Both the position numbers and the translations under genes were made by a program. This document shows positions 1-9,575 of a stretch of 64,000 bases of DNA, piece after piece. The DNA is from Vesta saturnalis (taxonomy: Eukaryota > Arthropoda > Insecta > Coleoptera > Lampyridae): assembly GCA_036346205.1 (NCBI GenBank), contig JARFJB010002143.1, positions 806,001-870,000 on the forward strand. Direction: 5' to 3'. The notes beneath the pieces are model-generated. The model was not told the origin of the DNA and did not search any database. It saw only the letters and a list, made by a program, of their open reading frames with translations. The stretch's first letter is position 1; every line of letters starts with the position of its first letter.

Positions 1-355
1 TTTGTTTTATGTTTAATTAAGTATGTTATTGATGAACTCTGTGCTTCTCGGGGGATTACCGTACATAGATTACTACCATTTCACTGTGAACTCAACCCCA
101 TACAGTTACTTTGGGCTCAAATAAAAAATGAAGTAGACCCTAACAATACAACTTTTAAATTCTAGTGAAATGCGACAGCTTTTAATAGACTTTAATAGAT
201 AATGTCAATGCAGAAACGTGGTAAAAAGTTTGTTGATCATGTAATTAAAGAGGAATATCGTACGTAAATAGTTGAAGAAACTATAGAACTCGGTATAACA
301 TCCGTAGGACAATATGACAGCTCTCCCGAATCGAATGAGGATGGTAAAGTTAGTT
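1..355 (+). pseudogene. IS630/Tc1/mariner-superfamily transposase, C-terminal fragment
   Basis: Frame 1 from base 1 reads about 54 codons that match the end of an insect DDE-type transposase. The motif VHRLLPFHCELNPIQLLW resembles the block around the third catalytic residue, normally LNPIE; here the acidic residue is Q. A stop follows at 163-165. After a shift, the C-terminal block of the same proteins continues (DHVIKEEYR, then IVEETIELG, then an acidic Ser-rich tail near 330-350), with another stop inside. The N-terminal two thirds lie outside the window. It is a dead fragment cut by the window edge. The superfamily is reasonably sure, the exact family is not. Confidence 0.6.
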
Positions 356-1340
356 ACATATCGTATTTGTTTTCAAAACCTATGGCAGTATTAAATGTGA
401 AGAAATGAATGTAAACTACATTTATAATTATTTTGTATTAATCAAAACATCAGCATTTTGAAATCGGCACGTCTAAAATAAATAATACTTTCACGCTTTT
501 CAATTGTTTGATAATTAATCTACAATTTTTAGTCCACTGAAATCCCAACCGTACGCCAAGGGTCGTCTTTTGTTTGCCATTTATCTGAACCGTATTTATT
601 TAACACAATATTTTGCAAGCGGCACATGAACAGCATCTACGTTTAAACTGGCCCGGTTTGCTACTGATCTCTGTTTGCGCGCTTCTATGCAAAAAACGAT
701 ACTATTTCATTAATAGTATTTATTACTCTCTGATATTCTGGGACGTACTTTAGAAAAATTATAATACCCGTACAAAAATGTTTCGTAACTACTGCAATTG
801 TTTAAAGTACATGGAAAACAGGATGTTTATTTTTAATTTTAACTGAGTAAAACCTTCCTAATTGTCTGATACATTAAGACAGTGGCGCTGTTATACGTGA
901 ACAATTTTTATATCTTCATTTCTCTGCTTTCTACCAACCAACCCCGCAATTAGGGGATTGAGTGCAGGAATGAATAATACCCGCCCTTAGAATTGATACT
1001 TTATCTTATTTTATTATAGTTTATTTAGGTTATTTAGTGTACCAACGACTTATTACTATTACGCGACAGTCAGGCTAACATAATGGATATTTGTAATTTT
1101 CTTATACATGTAGTTATTTAAACCAAAAATCTAAACATAGAAAGGCTGTACGTAAAGAAATTTTTATAATACTTTTTTAATAATAACACTAATAATAAAA
1201 AAATGTTGCCATGTTACGTCTGAAAGAAACTACAAAATATTTTTTCATTACCTTCAATTCTTCTGCTCTCTACCAACTAACCAACACCGCGCCATTTATG
1301 TGGATTTAATTTTTGTAGTTCTTAGATAAAAATCTACTAG
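356..1340. other. AT-rich stretch without recognisable feature
   Basis: No coding trace, tRNA-like fold or clear repeat was recognised here. Translations in all frames are short. Confidence 0.5.
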
Positions 1341-1344
1341 TTTA

Positions 1345-1790
1345 ATTTATCGGCCTATTTCCACAGTTTTTGCTTTTATAGCGCGACGATTCTGCTTCCG
1401 TCATCAGACTTAGTCGTGAGAGAAACTGTTTTCGCACTTGGGTCGAATTCATATATTATGATTTTGTTCCAAACACTTGACTACTCTCAGATTCGAACTT
1501 GGTACCTATATAAAACTTTTTCCTGGTTGCGCAGTAATTTATTGCACATGTTGCGCCGTAACCAGGTGTATTGCGCTTAATCTCTTTGCTCATAATTGGG
1601 ATCCAAATTGATTTCATTTCTACACTAGTTTGGCTTATTGAATTTTCTGCTAGTGCGACGTATGTGGCTTCTTTGAGTTTCCGACGAGTTGTATTGTCGT
1701 CATTTACCACTATGTGTATGTTATCACCTGAGCGCTCAGGGGAATAGTAACCAAAACCAAACCACACAATGAAAACCACAAGTCCAAGAA
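1345..1790 (-). pseudogene. Penelope-like element 3' end, inverted copy
   Basis: On the minus strand, the first part (about 1790 to 1510) encodes the C-terminal end of a PLE GIY-YIG endonuclease. It shares NTTRRKLKEATYVALAEN and the KSIWIPIMSKE block with the plus-strand copies at 1.9, 16.1 and (minus) 41.1 kb. It then runs into the PLE terminal segment: a partial B-box-like GTTCGAATC, the conserved stretch GAATTCGACCCAAGTGCG and a broken hammerhead. The RT part is absent. The copy abuts an oppositely oriented PLE end at about 1790, so the two ends are fused tail to tail. It is not functional. Confidence 0.8.
1363..1429 (-). ncRNA. degenerate hammerhead ribozyme motif (PLE-associated)
   Basis: On the minus strand, ACAGTTTCT (stem I outer strand) is followed by the core CTGATGA (complement of 1401-1407), CGGAAGC, then GTCGCGC and AAAACTGT, which pairs with ACAGTTT. 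Compared with the copies at 2.4, 15.8 and 16.4 kb, the second arm of stem II and the GAAAC core are deleted, so self-cleavage is not expected. The copy helps show that CTGATGA and its flanking stem I strands are part of one conserved unit. Confidence 0.55.
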
Positions 1791-2160
1791 CTGTGGATAC
1801 GACCTACAATGCGAATGCGGCAGATCATAGATAGGAGAGAGCAGTAGACCACTCAAAATGATAACTCAGGAACATAAGGACAACATCCGCAAAGGCGAAA
1901 CGGAAAGATCAAGAATCGTTAAACATGCCTAGAACGAAAACCACCGCATCGAATGGGATAACATACAGCTAGTGGCAAATGACGGGAATGCAACTCGCCG
2001 GAAACACAAAGAAGCCACATACATCGCACTAGCAATAAGCTAAGCTAGTGTAGAAATGTAACCCATTTGGATCCCAATAATGCGCAAAGAGCTTAAACTC
2101 AATTCACCTGCGCAACAGGTTACGCCGCAACATGCGTAATAAACTATTACGCAACTACGA
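1791..2160 (+). pseudogene. Penelope-like element GIY-YIG endonuclease, C-terminal part
   Basis: The plus strand reads a GIY-YIG endonuclease tail: CECG followed by an IGESSRPLK block, TQEHKDN, RKGETERSRIVKHA, then HRIEWDNIQLVA and RRKHKEATYIALA. In this family the endonuclease nicks target DNA for reverse transcription. Several in-frame stops are present (the YIG tyrosine codon and the W in the HAW block are both stops), so it is dead. The reverse transcriptase is missing upstream because the copy begins at an inverted junction near 1790. It leads into a (TA)n tract and the terminal segment with tRNA-like boxes and hammerhead. Confidence 0.8.
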
Positions 2161-2172
2161 AAAAGTTTACTG

Positions 2173-2186
2173 TATATATATATATA

Positions 2187-2231
<45 letters not shown>
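2173..2231. repeat. (TA)n microsatellite at PLE 3' end
   Basis: About 59 bp of alternating TA with one interruption, immediately after the PLE endonuclease 3' region. The same position holds (TA)n in the copies at 15.58 and 16.20 kb. Confidence 0.95.
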
Positions 2232-2235
<4 letters not shown>

Positions 2236-2271
2236 TGTATAAGTTCAAAAAATATATGTTGGATTAATCAA

Positions 2272-2317
2272 TGGCTCAGCGGTAAAGGTTTCAGACTTAC
2301 AAGTGAAAGTTCGAATC
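2272..2317 (+). promoter_or_regulatory. tRNA-like Pol III promoter (A and B boxes) in PLE terminal segment
   Basis: TGGCTCAGCGG (2272-2282) fits the tRNA A-box consensus TRGYNNARNNG. GTTCGAATC (2309-2317) fits the B-box consensus GWTCRANNC. The spacing between boxes is within the range of tRNA genes. No acceptor stem surrounds them, so it is not a tRNA gene but a tRNA-derived or tRNA-like head. The orientation is the same as the PLE reading direction, upstream of the hammerhead at 2.4 kb. Promoter activity is inferred. Confidence 0.65.
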
Positions 2318-2380
2318 TGAGAGTAGTCAAGTGCTTGGGAAAAAAATCATAATATGTGAATTCGGCTCAAGTACAAAAAG

Positions 2381-2465
2381 AGTCAATCCTGGACTAAGCC
2401 TGATGACGGAAGCAGAGTCCGCTTCCGAAACATCGCTCTATAAAAACAGAAACTGTGGAAATAGG
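2381..2465 (+). ncRNA. hammerhead ribozyme motif (type I, PLE-associated)
   Basis: The core CTGATGA is at 2400-2406 and GAAAC at 2427-2431. The stem II arms CGGAAGC (2407-2413) and GCTTCCG (2421-2427) are perfectly complementary around a 7-nt loop. AGAAACTGT downstream is the distal stem I strand, but its upstream partner is mutated in this copy. The base after GAAAC reads ATC where the consensus is GTC. Pairing all 7 bp of stem II uses the G of GAAA; keeping GAAA leaves one bulged C. Hammerheads are known in Penelope-like elements. Confidence 0.7.
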
Positions 2466-2520
2466 CCGATAAATTCAATTAATATGAACCCACAGTTACA
2501 AAAGACTTATAATACAGATT
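2466..2520 (+). repeat. PLE terminal segment tail
   Basis: The block GGAAATAGGCCGATAAATTC and the following bases up to the TATAATACAG stretch recur after the hammerheads at 15.85 and 16.43 kb and at 18.49-18.54 kb, so they are part of the element terminus. Confidence 0.7.
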
Positions 2521-2612
2521 AAAAATCTACGTTACGAAGAGTATGTCACCTTTTTCAAGATTTGATACATGTGTTTGAAATCTTTGAAACATGATTTTTG
2601 TCTAAACCCCGA

Positions 2613-2935
2613 ATCAAACCGTGCTAGCGTCGTATATTGCTAGTAAAATTAAGCAAGATGCCGACTGACTACAATGGTCATAGGCGTGTCCGTGATAAGA
2701 CGTAAAATGGCTAAAATTTGACTTCAAACACCTTACACTTACCCTACAACAAAATCGGGGATAAATGTAATATAAGCGTCACCACGATCTAAATTTATCT
2801 GGAAAATTATTTTAAGCTAAGATGTTAATCTTGCGAGATCGCGTACTGCAAGATGTTCGTTTCCGAGATACATAAAACTAAACTTTGCATAATTAACTTT
2901 GAATATAATGAATTGTGTATTCAATTCTGTATCCA
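2613..2935. repeat. direct repeat copy 1 (about 320 bp)
   Basis: This segment and 3323-3655 align along their full length in the same orientation (shared anchors include GCTAGCGTCGT, TTGACTTCAAACAC, TTATCTGGAAAATTATT, TGCGAGATCG), roughly 80% identical by eye. They flank a transposase fragment. Confidence 0.75.
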
Positions 2936-2989
2936 ACCCTGTTCATTACTGAGAGTAAAAACAACAAGCAATGTCAGAAATAAATAAAT

Positions 2990-3310
2990 TACTTTTTTAT
3001 TTAATTCCAAACAAGAAGATAAACTTAAACCGAAGAATTCACTACCAAATGTTCAAACTGATCAGCATTAACGAGCTTCTGTTTCCGTCCTTACATTCTG
3101 AAGAATATCAGGTGTTACTAGCCTACTGCACATAATAATTTCTTCCCGCAAATTATTTCAAGTAGTTGGTTGCGTCTCGTAAACTTCAAATTTCAACCAT
3201 CCCCATATAAGTCCTTTGACTTAAATCGGGGGGTCTAGGTAGCCACTTTATAGGACCTCTCCTACCAATCTACGGATCTGGAAAGTTATTATCGAGGAAC
3301 TCTGGTAATA
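2990..3310 (-). pseudogene. mariner-superfamily (DD41D-like) transposase C-terminal fragment
   Basis: Split over two frames on the minus strand is the C-terminal block of the transposase family seen better preserved at 10.4, 25.2, 27.7 and 63.4 kb: an IGRRGPIKW stretch, the remains of the PRSPDL motif around the third catalytic Asp (read as PPDLS), then VYETQPTT, NNLREEI and TPDILQNVRTE. Several stops and frame changes are present and the N-terminal half is absent. It lies exactly between the two 320-bp direct repeats. Confidence 0.6.
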
Positions 3311-3322
3311 CTTAAGTTGATG

Positions 3323-3655
3323 ATCAAACCGCGCTAGCGTCGTGTAGTGCTTATAAAAATAAGCGCTGTGTCGACTAACTACAATGGAGATGGGTGGGTT
3401 TGCGACATGACGTAAAATGACTGAAATTTGACTTCAAACACTATACACTTACCCTAAAACAAAGCTCAGAATCGGAGATAAATGTCGGATAAGCGCCACC
3501 ACAGCCTATGTTTATCTGGAAAATTATTGTAAGCTGACATGTTAATGTTGCGAGATCGTGGACCGCCAGATGTTCGCTTACTCGGTACATAAAACTCCAA
3601 ACCTCTCTATAAACCTTGTAAACTTTGAATGTAATCAGTGTAATTAACCATTTAA
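3323..3655. repeat. direct repeat copy 2 (about 320 bp)
   Basis: Second copy of the repeat at 2613-2935, same orientation, with a small extra stretch near its right end. Confidence 0.75.
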
Positions 3656-6600
3656 TATCAATCCTAATTGAACTATTTGTTTCATCCTCGTAAAAAATAT
3701 GAACTGATATTTATGATTACCAACAATAATCCAAAATAAATAAATATTACTTAGAAAGTAACAGCTAAATCTATTAGTTTTTAAAATGATTTGCAAAAGT
3801 ATAATTCTGAATGTAGTATATTTAAAAACAAAAACAAACGTACGACTACTAAATAATATGTCAAACTTTAAATACGAATTTCGTCTTCGTTCAAACTGCA
3901 TGAAACCTTCTGTGCTTAAATTATTCTTGCATTCCATCCACGTATTGTTCTTTGAAATGTTTATCATCAATATGTTACATGTCTGCAAGTATGACCTTCA
4001 TTGCAGTCGAAACCTTTATTTTTATTGTTACAGTAAAAATGTTCACTAGGACAAGGTAAAAGATAAACCTGGTTTTTGCACGGCTAGCTCGGCGTGCGGA
4101 TGAGGGTCTATTGGGACAAAGCAGTCTCGTCTCCGTAGTTCACGTTATCTACCAAAGTCGAAATCGGGAAAATGTCACAATAGATTCCGTTAGGCGCCAG
4201 GATATTCTAAAAGAACACACCAGGGTGTTTTAAAATGCGAATTAAACGACGGCACGTAGTGGTCCGAATACCCAACTTACCACACTTATCAAATCGTAAC
4301 GCTCGTAGCTCCAGGTCTCCGCAATACTGCTTCACCTGAAAGGCTTCAACTTCTGCACCTTAATCTGATCAACTTACCACCGTGCAGCAATATTCAAATT
4401 CAATACAAATCTCTAATGTTCCACTTACGTTAAATTACTAATCTCAATATTCAAATTCAATACAAATCTCTAATGTTCCACTTACGTTAAATTACTAATC
4501 TCCCTTAAACTAATCAAAATAACACATACCAACTGACTTCAATTCGGTTACAACTCTTTTCTAAACTTGTAAATTACGTTACGTTAACTTAATCTGGTAT
4601 CACAAACAAAAAAAACAAAACTCCAAACCTCTCTCATTAGAACTCGGCGACGCTTTTCTATTTGAGCAATATATCATCACCCTTTGTCAAGGCTTAATAT
4701 TAGAATAATGACTCCAAATTAGTAACTAAGATAAACATCTATTAATTCAAAATAATTAAATAAAACAATTAAAATTTAAACATGTCAATTTGGATATAAT
4801 GGTAATCGTATCTTCTTAACTTTTACCTCATTGAATTCTGGCCAGTAGCAAAACTATCTTAAGCTAAATTGCATTCAAAGAAATTCTATAAACTTGAATT
4901 ACGTCAATCTTATATAAACTGAATAATGAAGGTAAGATTTTATTTACCTCCCTGCATAAAATATTAATGGTATCAAGAACACCTTAAATAGCTACTAAAT
5001 AGACAAAGGAAACTGTCCGAGAACGTTAACAAAATGAAACACTAAATTAAAAAATTGCTTCCAACAGGTTCCTTCGTTAACACACATGACATAAAATATT
5101 CCATATAAAACACAATCAAATTTTATTCTCACAAGTCGCAAGATCAACAAACAGAATATAAATTACATTACCTAGGTCACACAGGCAAATAGGAGATGAT
5201 CCTTGCTCGGCGAAAGCGTCGTGTACGACTCGTGCAGCCCACGGTCCACGATGTTACTGCTTGTCGACGACACGAAGCTGCCTTACCCCAGGTCTCTACC
5301 ACGTATTCAACTTGCTTTTTTTTAATTAATTTAGAATAATGCCTCGTAACTTATTGAAGCAGCATTATCTAGCTTAAATCACTTTAATAATTTCTTTTAA
5401 CTCGAGGTTGTTAAGGTTCGACAAACAAAAGAAAACACTCAACAAATCGTTTTGCACAGCTTACATTAATAGGTTTAATTACGAACAGAACAATCCTAAA
5501 CAGTATGTGCGTGGTTGGGTGATCGTTCACTACGTTCACTTAAATCTTAGGAAAGGGGTTCTCTAATTATATCTCGTTAATAACGAAAATTCAATAGTCC
5601 TAAGGTTCGCACTACAAAAAAACACGAACCAAATTTCTATCATAAACGCACTCGAAGATGCCGTTCTTCTCCAATAAACTAACTTGAAGAGCGAGCCCGG
5701 TTGAAATGTTACTTCACAAAAAATATCCCAAACTTGGTTATAATCGACTAATCTTTCAAGTCTTCAACGCTCCTTAACTAAATTTCACTAGGAGCTCGCA
5801 CAATGATGAAACCCCAATTCCGCTAATTCGAACGACTTCACCTACACGCACGACTTCACGCGTCAAAAGCTTAGGACAGAGTCCTCTTCCATTCAAAATT
5901 ACTTTCTCGCCATATTAAAAAAACGTTCCCCTCCATACAAATTCATTCAAACAAACCAATCAACCATTTTAATTTTAAAATTTCTACCCCCCTAAATTTA
6001 CGATGATCTCTCGACTTAAGGCGAAGAAACTGCCACGTTTGCATTTTCCTTCGACCCGATACAGAAATGTTATTGCAAAGGTACAACCAATCGCCCACCC
6101 ATATTACTTACATGGATGAAAACCAACATTCCGACTCTCCAATTGTTCCTCTACACGAATGCGACAGTACGGCACCAATGCGATAACAACGCTTCTTTGT
6201 AATGAAACTAGGTAACAAAATTAAACGAATTTATCTTAATAAAACTCCACATATGATTCGGGCAATAAACTGAAGATTGTACTTAAAATTCCAAAAACTG
6301 CACTGACTTTTCTTAATGAAATTACGTAAGTACACCAAAAAAAAAAACGAAATTCCTTAATGCACATTACAGATTCCTAAAATTCCTTTACATACAGCGT
6401 GACCCATTCAAGCAAAACATTCATTATCTACAGTAAGCTGTTAAACAAAAAAAAATAATCTAACTTAAGTGAATAAAATTACAAACAAAATTACCCAATA
6501 CGTATACAGGGTGTTCAAAATACCCTGACATTATATAAAAATGAATATGACCAATAGTGTGATAATCAGTAACTGAATATAATATCTGCTTTGTATATTC

Positions 6601-8058
6601 AATTCAATAAATGGGATATACGTAATTAAATTTTGTATAGGCTTATCTAAAAGAAATTTGTTTTCAAGCCAATATTCACAAATATAGCCAAAAGTGACGA
6701 AAGAATTATTACGTTTGTGATACTTTGTGTACCTGTCTACATAAAAAACACAAAAAATCTAATAAAACATTATTGATTTAACACTTTTGGCTTTTCGCTT
6801 TAATGAAACCTCGAAGTAAAACATCAAAACTATGTTAAATTTTTCCCTATTAGATCTTAAGCTAATCTGAACTTAGTAACACAAAAAAGGTAATGATTAG
6901 AATTGATTGCCCTCATCGCTTAATTAAAATTGCAATACCAGCAATCGCCCCTTTTTGTCTTTCAATACACAATAATATACAAATTGGTCTTAGTCAATAA
7001 TCTCTTACACCTTTGAAACGAAGTATCTTAGTTTAACAGGGTTGAGCTCCTTCAATTAATTCTTGTAATTGTCACACTCGCGTACAATCGGCGTGTGATA
7101 CTTACGTCTTTCAACGCTTATACCAATTATGCATTGTGTTTACTGAATGCCTTCGTAAATGTTTGTCGCATAATTTAATATTTTAAAACACTTCGTGATC
7201 AATTTCTTAATTTTATATAAACTAAATTTGTTGTATGCTATTAACAAACGCACATGTATTTACATCAGCATTAATAATATTTAATGTAATCTTAATTATA
7301 ATTTACAATATCCATAACCTTTATTAGTCAGAAAGAATCGCTTTAAACGTTTCTTTTACTATCGTGCGGATTTTTTTTACAATAGTGCCGCGGTTACTGT
7401 TTATTTCAAATCTGTTTAAACATTTTATTTAAATTTTTGGAAGTTTCACATCATACACAAGGGCGCATTCACAATTTCCAACTCAATACAAAATCAACCA
7501 TCCCTAGAACGGGTTGTGGTAGTAAACAATAATGTTTCACCTGCACGACTATTTTACAGCGTAAATTGGTACAGATCGTTATGCATTCTTTTTAAAACCA
7601 CACGCGGCCGATTCAACCAAAGTTTGGCTGACAATTTCCCAGATGCCGTCTATCCAACTTTTTTATCTCATCTAGTGATTCTCGTCCATGTCTAAACAAT
7701 TTAATTATTCTCCAATAGTTAATTTGTAAGGAAAATTATCTCAGTATGTAATCAAAATTTCTTCGGGAATAATTTTTAGAGTTTTCCCTTATTTTTTTCT
7801 AAGAGTTGTTTAACTCGATATTCGACTTCGTTCATGGCGATTACTGTATTGCAGTATAACAGTTTGTTTCAATAGAATGATCTGGATACGATGGCAGTGT
7901 CGAAATGAACGTGTCGCGTATTTAATCAAACTCCTTTTTGTTGAATATCAATTTTGTTATTCTCCATCTTCTTTGCTTCAATTTTCTGTTTTTTTCATCA
8001 ATGTTTTCAATTAGTACTTTTAATTCCTATTGATTTAGCTTATGAGTATCAGTGTCTA
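3656..8058. other. long AT-rich region, no assignable gene
   Basis: No protein family was recognised in any frame. Less AT-rich islands at about 4080-4340 and 5170-5310 could be remnants of an element or of untranslated exons, but nothing supports a specific call. A 57-bp exact tandem duplication sits at 4388-4502. Confidence 0.5.
4388..4502. repeat. 57-bp tandem duplication
   Basis: A 57-bp unit beginning CAATATTCAAATTCAATAC occurs twice in direct succession, identical by eye, which suggests a recent replication-slippage event. Confidence 0.9.
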
Positions 8059-9312
8059 ACGTATGTCTCAGAAGTTTAGGCACAAAGTATTTGCCATAAT
8101 TTTTTAATAATAAAAACCTTTACTGAAATTTTTGTTATTTGTTACAATTAACTATTAAATAATTAACAAAATTATTAACTTAAAACGGCCCGTGCTCTTC
8201 AACACGACGCAATTTTCTGCGAACATCGATCATTAGAGTTTGGACGGTTTGAACATCTATTTCGCGTATCTTTCTTAAAATTTTACGCCTCAGTTGTTGT
8301 TCGTTTTCAGCTTGCCACCCTCCACCAACACTTTGCGAGATAAAAGTGGCCAAAAAACTTCAATCGGGCGGGCCTGAGATAAATTGGGGGTATTATGATT
8401 TTTGGTACATAGGGAATGTTGTTAACAGTAAGCCAATTTTGGGTTACCCTTGTGTAATGAAGGACGCGAAATCGGGCCAAAACATTATATCGTCTACAAC
8501 GTGATGTTGGTTTACAATTTCAACTAATTTAGCGAGACAGTTGTCCACAGCTTCTCCTTTTACTCGGCCCACATGAGGTCTAGATATCCCTCTAGTCGAA
8601 ATCGCACACGAAACCAAAACCTTATCGGCGAATTTCGCATTTTCCTTGTATTTTACATTGTTAGGACAATCCTCTATTTTATCCGTATAAAAACCATCGT
8701 TTCCTTTAATTTCAGAATTGGCAGTGGTAAAATATTTTTCTTCGTCCATGGTAATAACTCTGTCGTTCGCAAGATGAACTCGCCTTAGTTGACGACAAGA
8801 ATGTGACAACCGTGCTAACTGATTTGCGGTATATTTGGGACACTTACGTCTTTTTCGATATTTTTGACCACTTCTTCGTAACTCCCGTGGTGCTGTATCC
8901 TTTGAAGTACGATATTCACGCGCGACTTTCCTGACGCGACTTTAGCTCTCCTTACTAATCTTTCTGTCCTTTGTTGGGTAAAAATTCTCGGTCTTCCACT
9001 TTTAGGGCGATTTAAACAAGGTATTCTTTCTTCGCACTCGGCTATTGTGCGGTAAATGCTTTTTTGCGAGATATTTTGATTTTCAAAAATTCTAATGATT
9101 CAACCTTCGGCATTCGCCCAACTAAATTATAAATGCTTTTTCTTATTTCTAGTTTATAACACATTGGTAACGATCTAACAGTAAATTATGATTTATCTTA
9201 TTGAAACCAATAAAATAAACAATATTTTGTTTCCAATGCCATTTCGATATTTTATCAAAACAGCGTACTTCTAGATCCCTGAATTTTGTGCTAAAACTTC
9301 TGAGACATACGT
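8059..9312 (-). mobile_element. mariner-type DNA transposon (about 1.25 kb) with TIRs and TA duplication
   Basis: The ends are inverted repeats of about 30 bp: ACGTATGTCTCAGAAGTTT at the left matches the complement of the right end at 9312. Both ends are flanked by TA (8057-8058 and 9313-9314), the target duplication of this superfamily. The length of 1254 bp is typical of mariner elements. The transposase lies on the minus strand and is broken. Confidence 0.85.
8180..9175 (-). pseudogene. Tc1/mariner-superfamily transposase, frameshifted
   Basis: Cut-and-paste transposase relic. From the N-terminus: a helix-turn-helix region (ISQKS, then GRPRIF-like residues near 8990), then the catalytic core with VITMDEEKYFTTAN carrying the first Asp (about 8720-8750), GNDGFYT, KVLVSCAISTRGISRPHVG, and MFWPDFASF carrying the second Asp (about 8460-8480). 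The C-terminal block GGWQAENEQQLRRKI follows in another frame and ends in a stop at 8180-8182. At least two frameshifts and several stops separate the parts, so it is non-functional, although the element ends are well kept. Confidence 0.75.
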
Positions 9313-9314
9313 TA

Positions 9315-9573
9315 CAAGCAAAAGGTTTTTGTTTTTAATACGCCCGCTGGTTTTATTATTTGTTCCGCTATGGTTTAGTAATCCTTGATAAGCTTCAGTA
9401 ACAGTTATCCGTCACTTCTTAATTCTAATTATACAACTAATTAGTACCAACAACAAATATAACAATAATTACCAATTCTATTAAGCTTACTGAGATCTTT
9501 AAATGAGGTTAACCTTTAAATTAAGCTTTGCGGTAGTAAACTCTAATGATTTCTACTGAGACAAATTTAAATA
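9315..9573. other. spacer between two DNA transposons
   Basis: AT-rich, with no recognised feature. Confidence 0.5.
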
Positions 9574-9575
9574 TA

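Noticed and set aside
2272..2345. Possible tRNA gene at the A/B box pair
   Set aside because: No acceptor or anticodon stem can be formed around the boxes; only the promoter elements are present.
3644..4049. Overlapping 114- and 87-residue frames on opposite strands
   Set aside because: AT-rich, no family resemblance and no conserved motif; probably chance.
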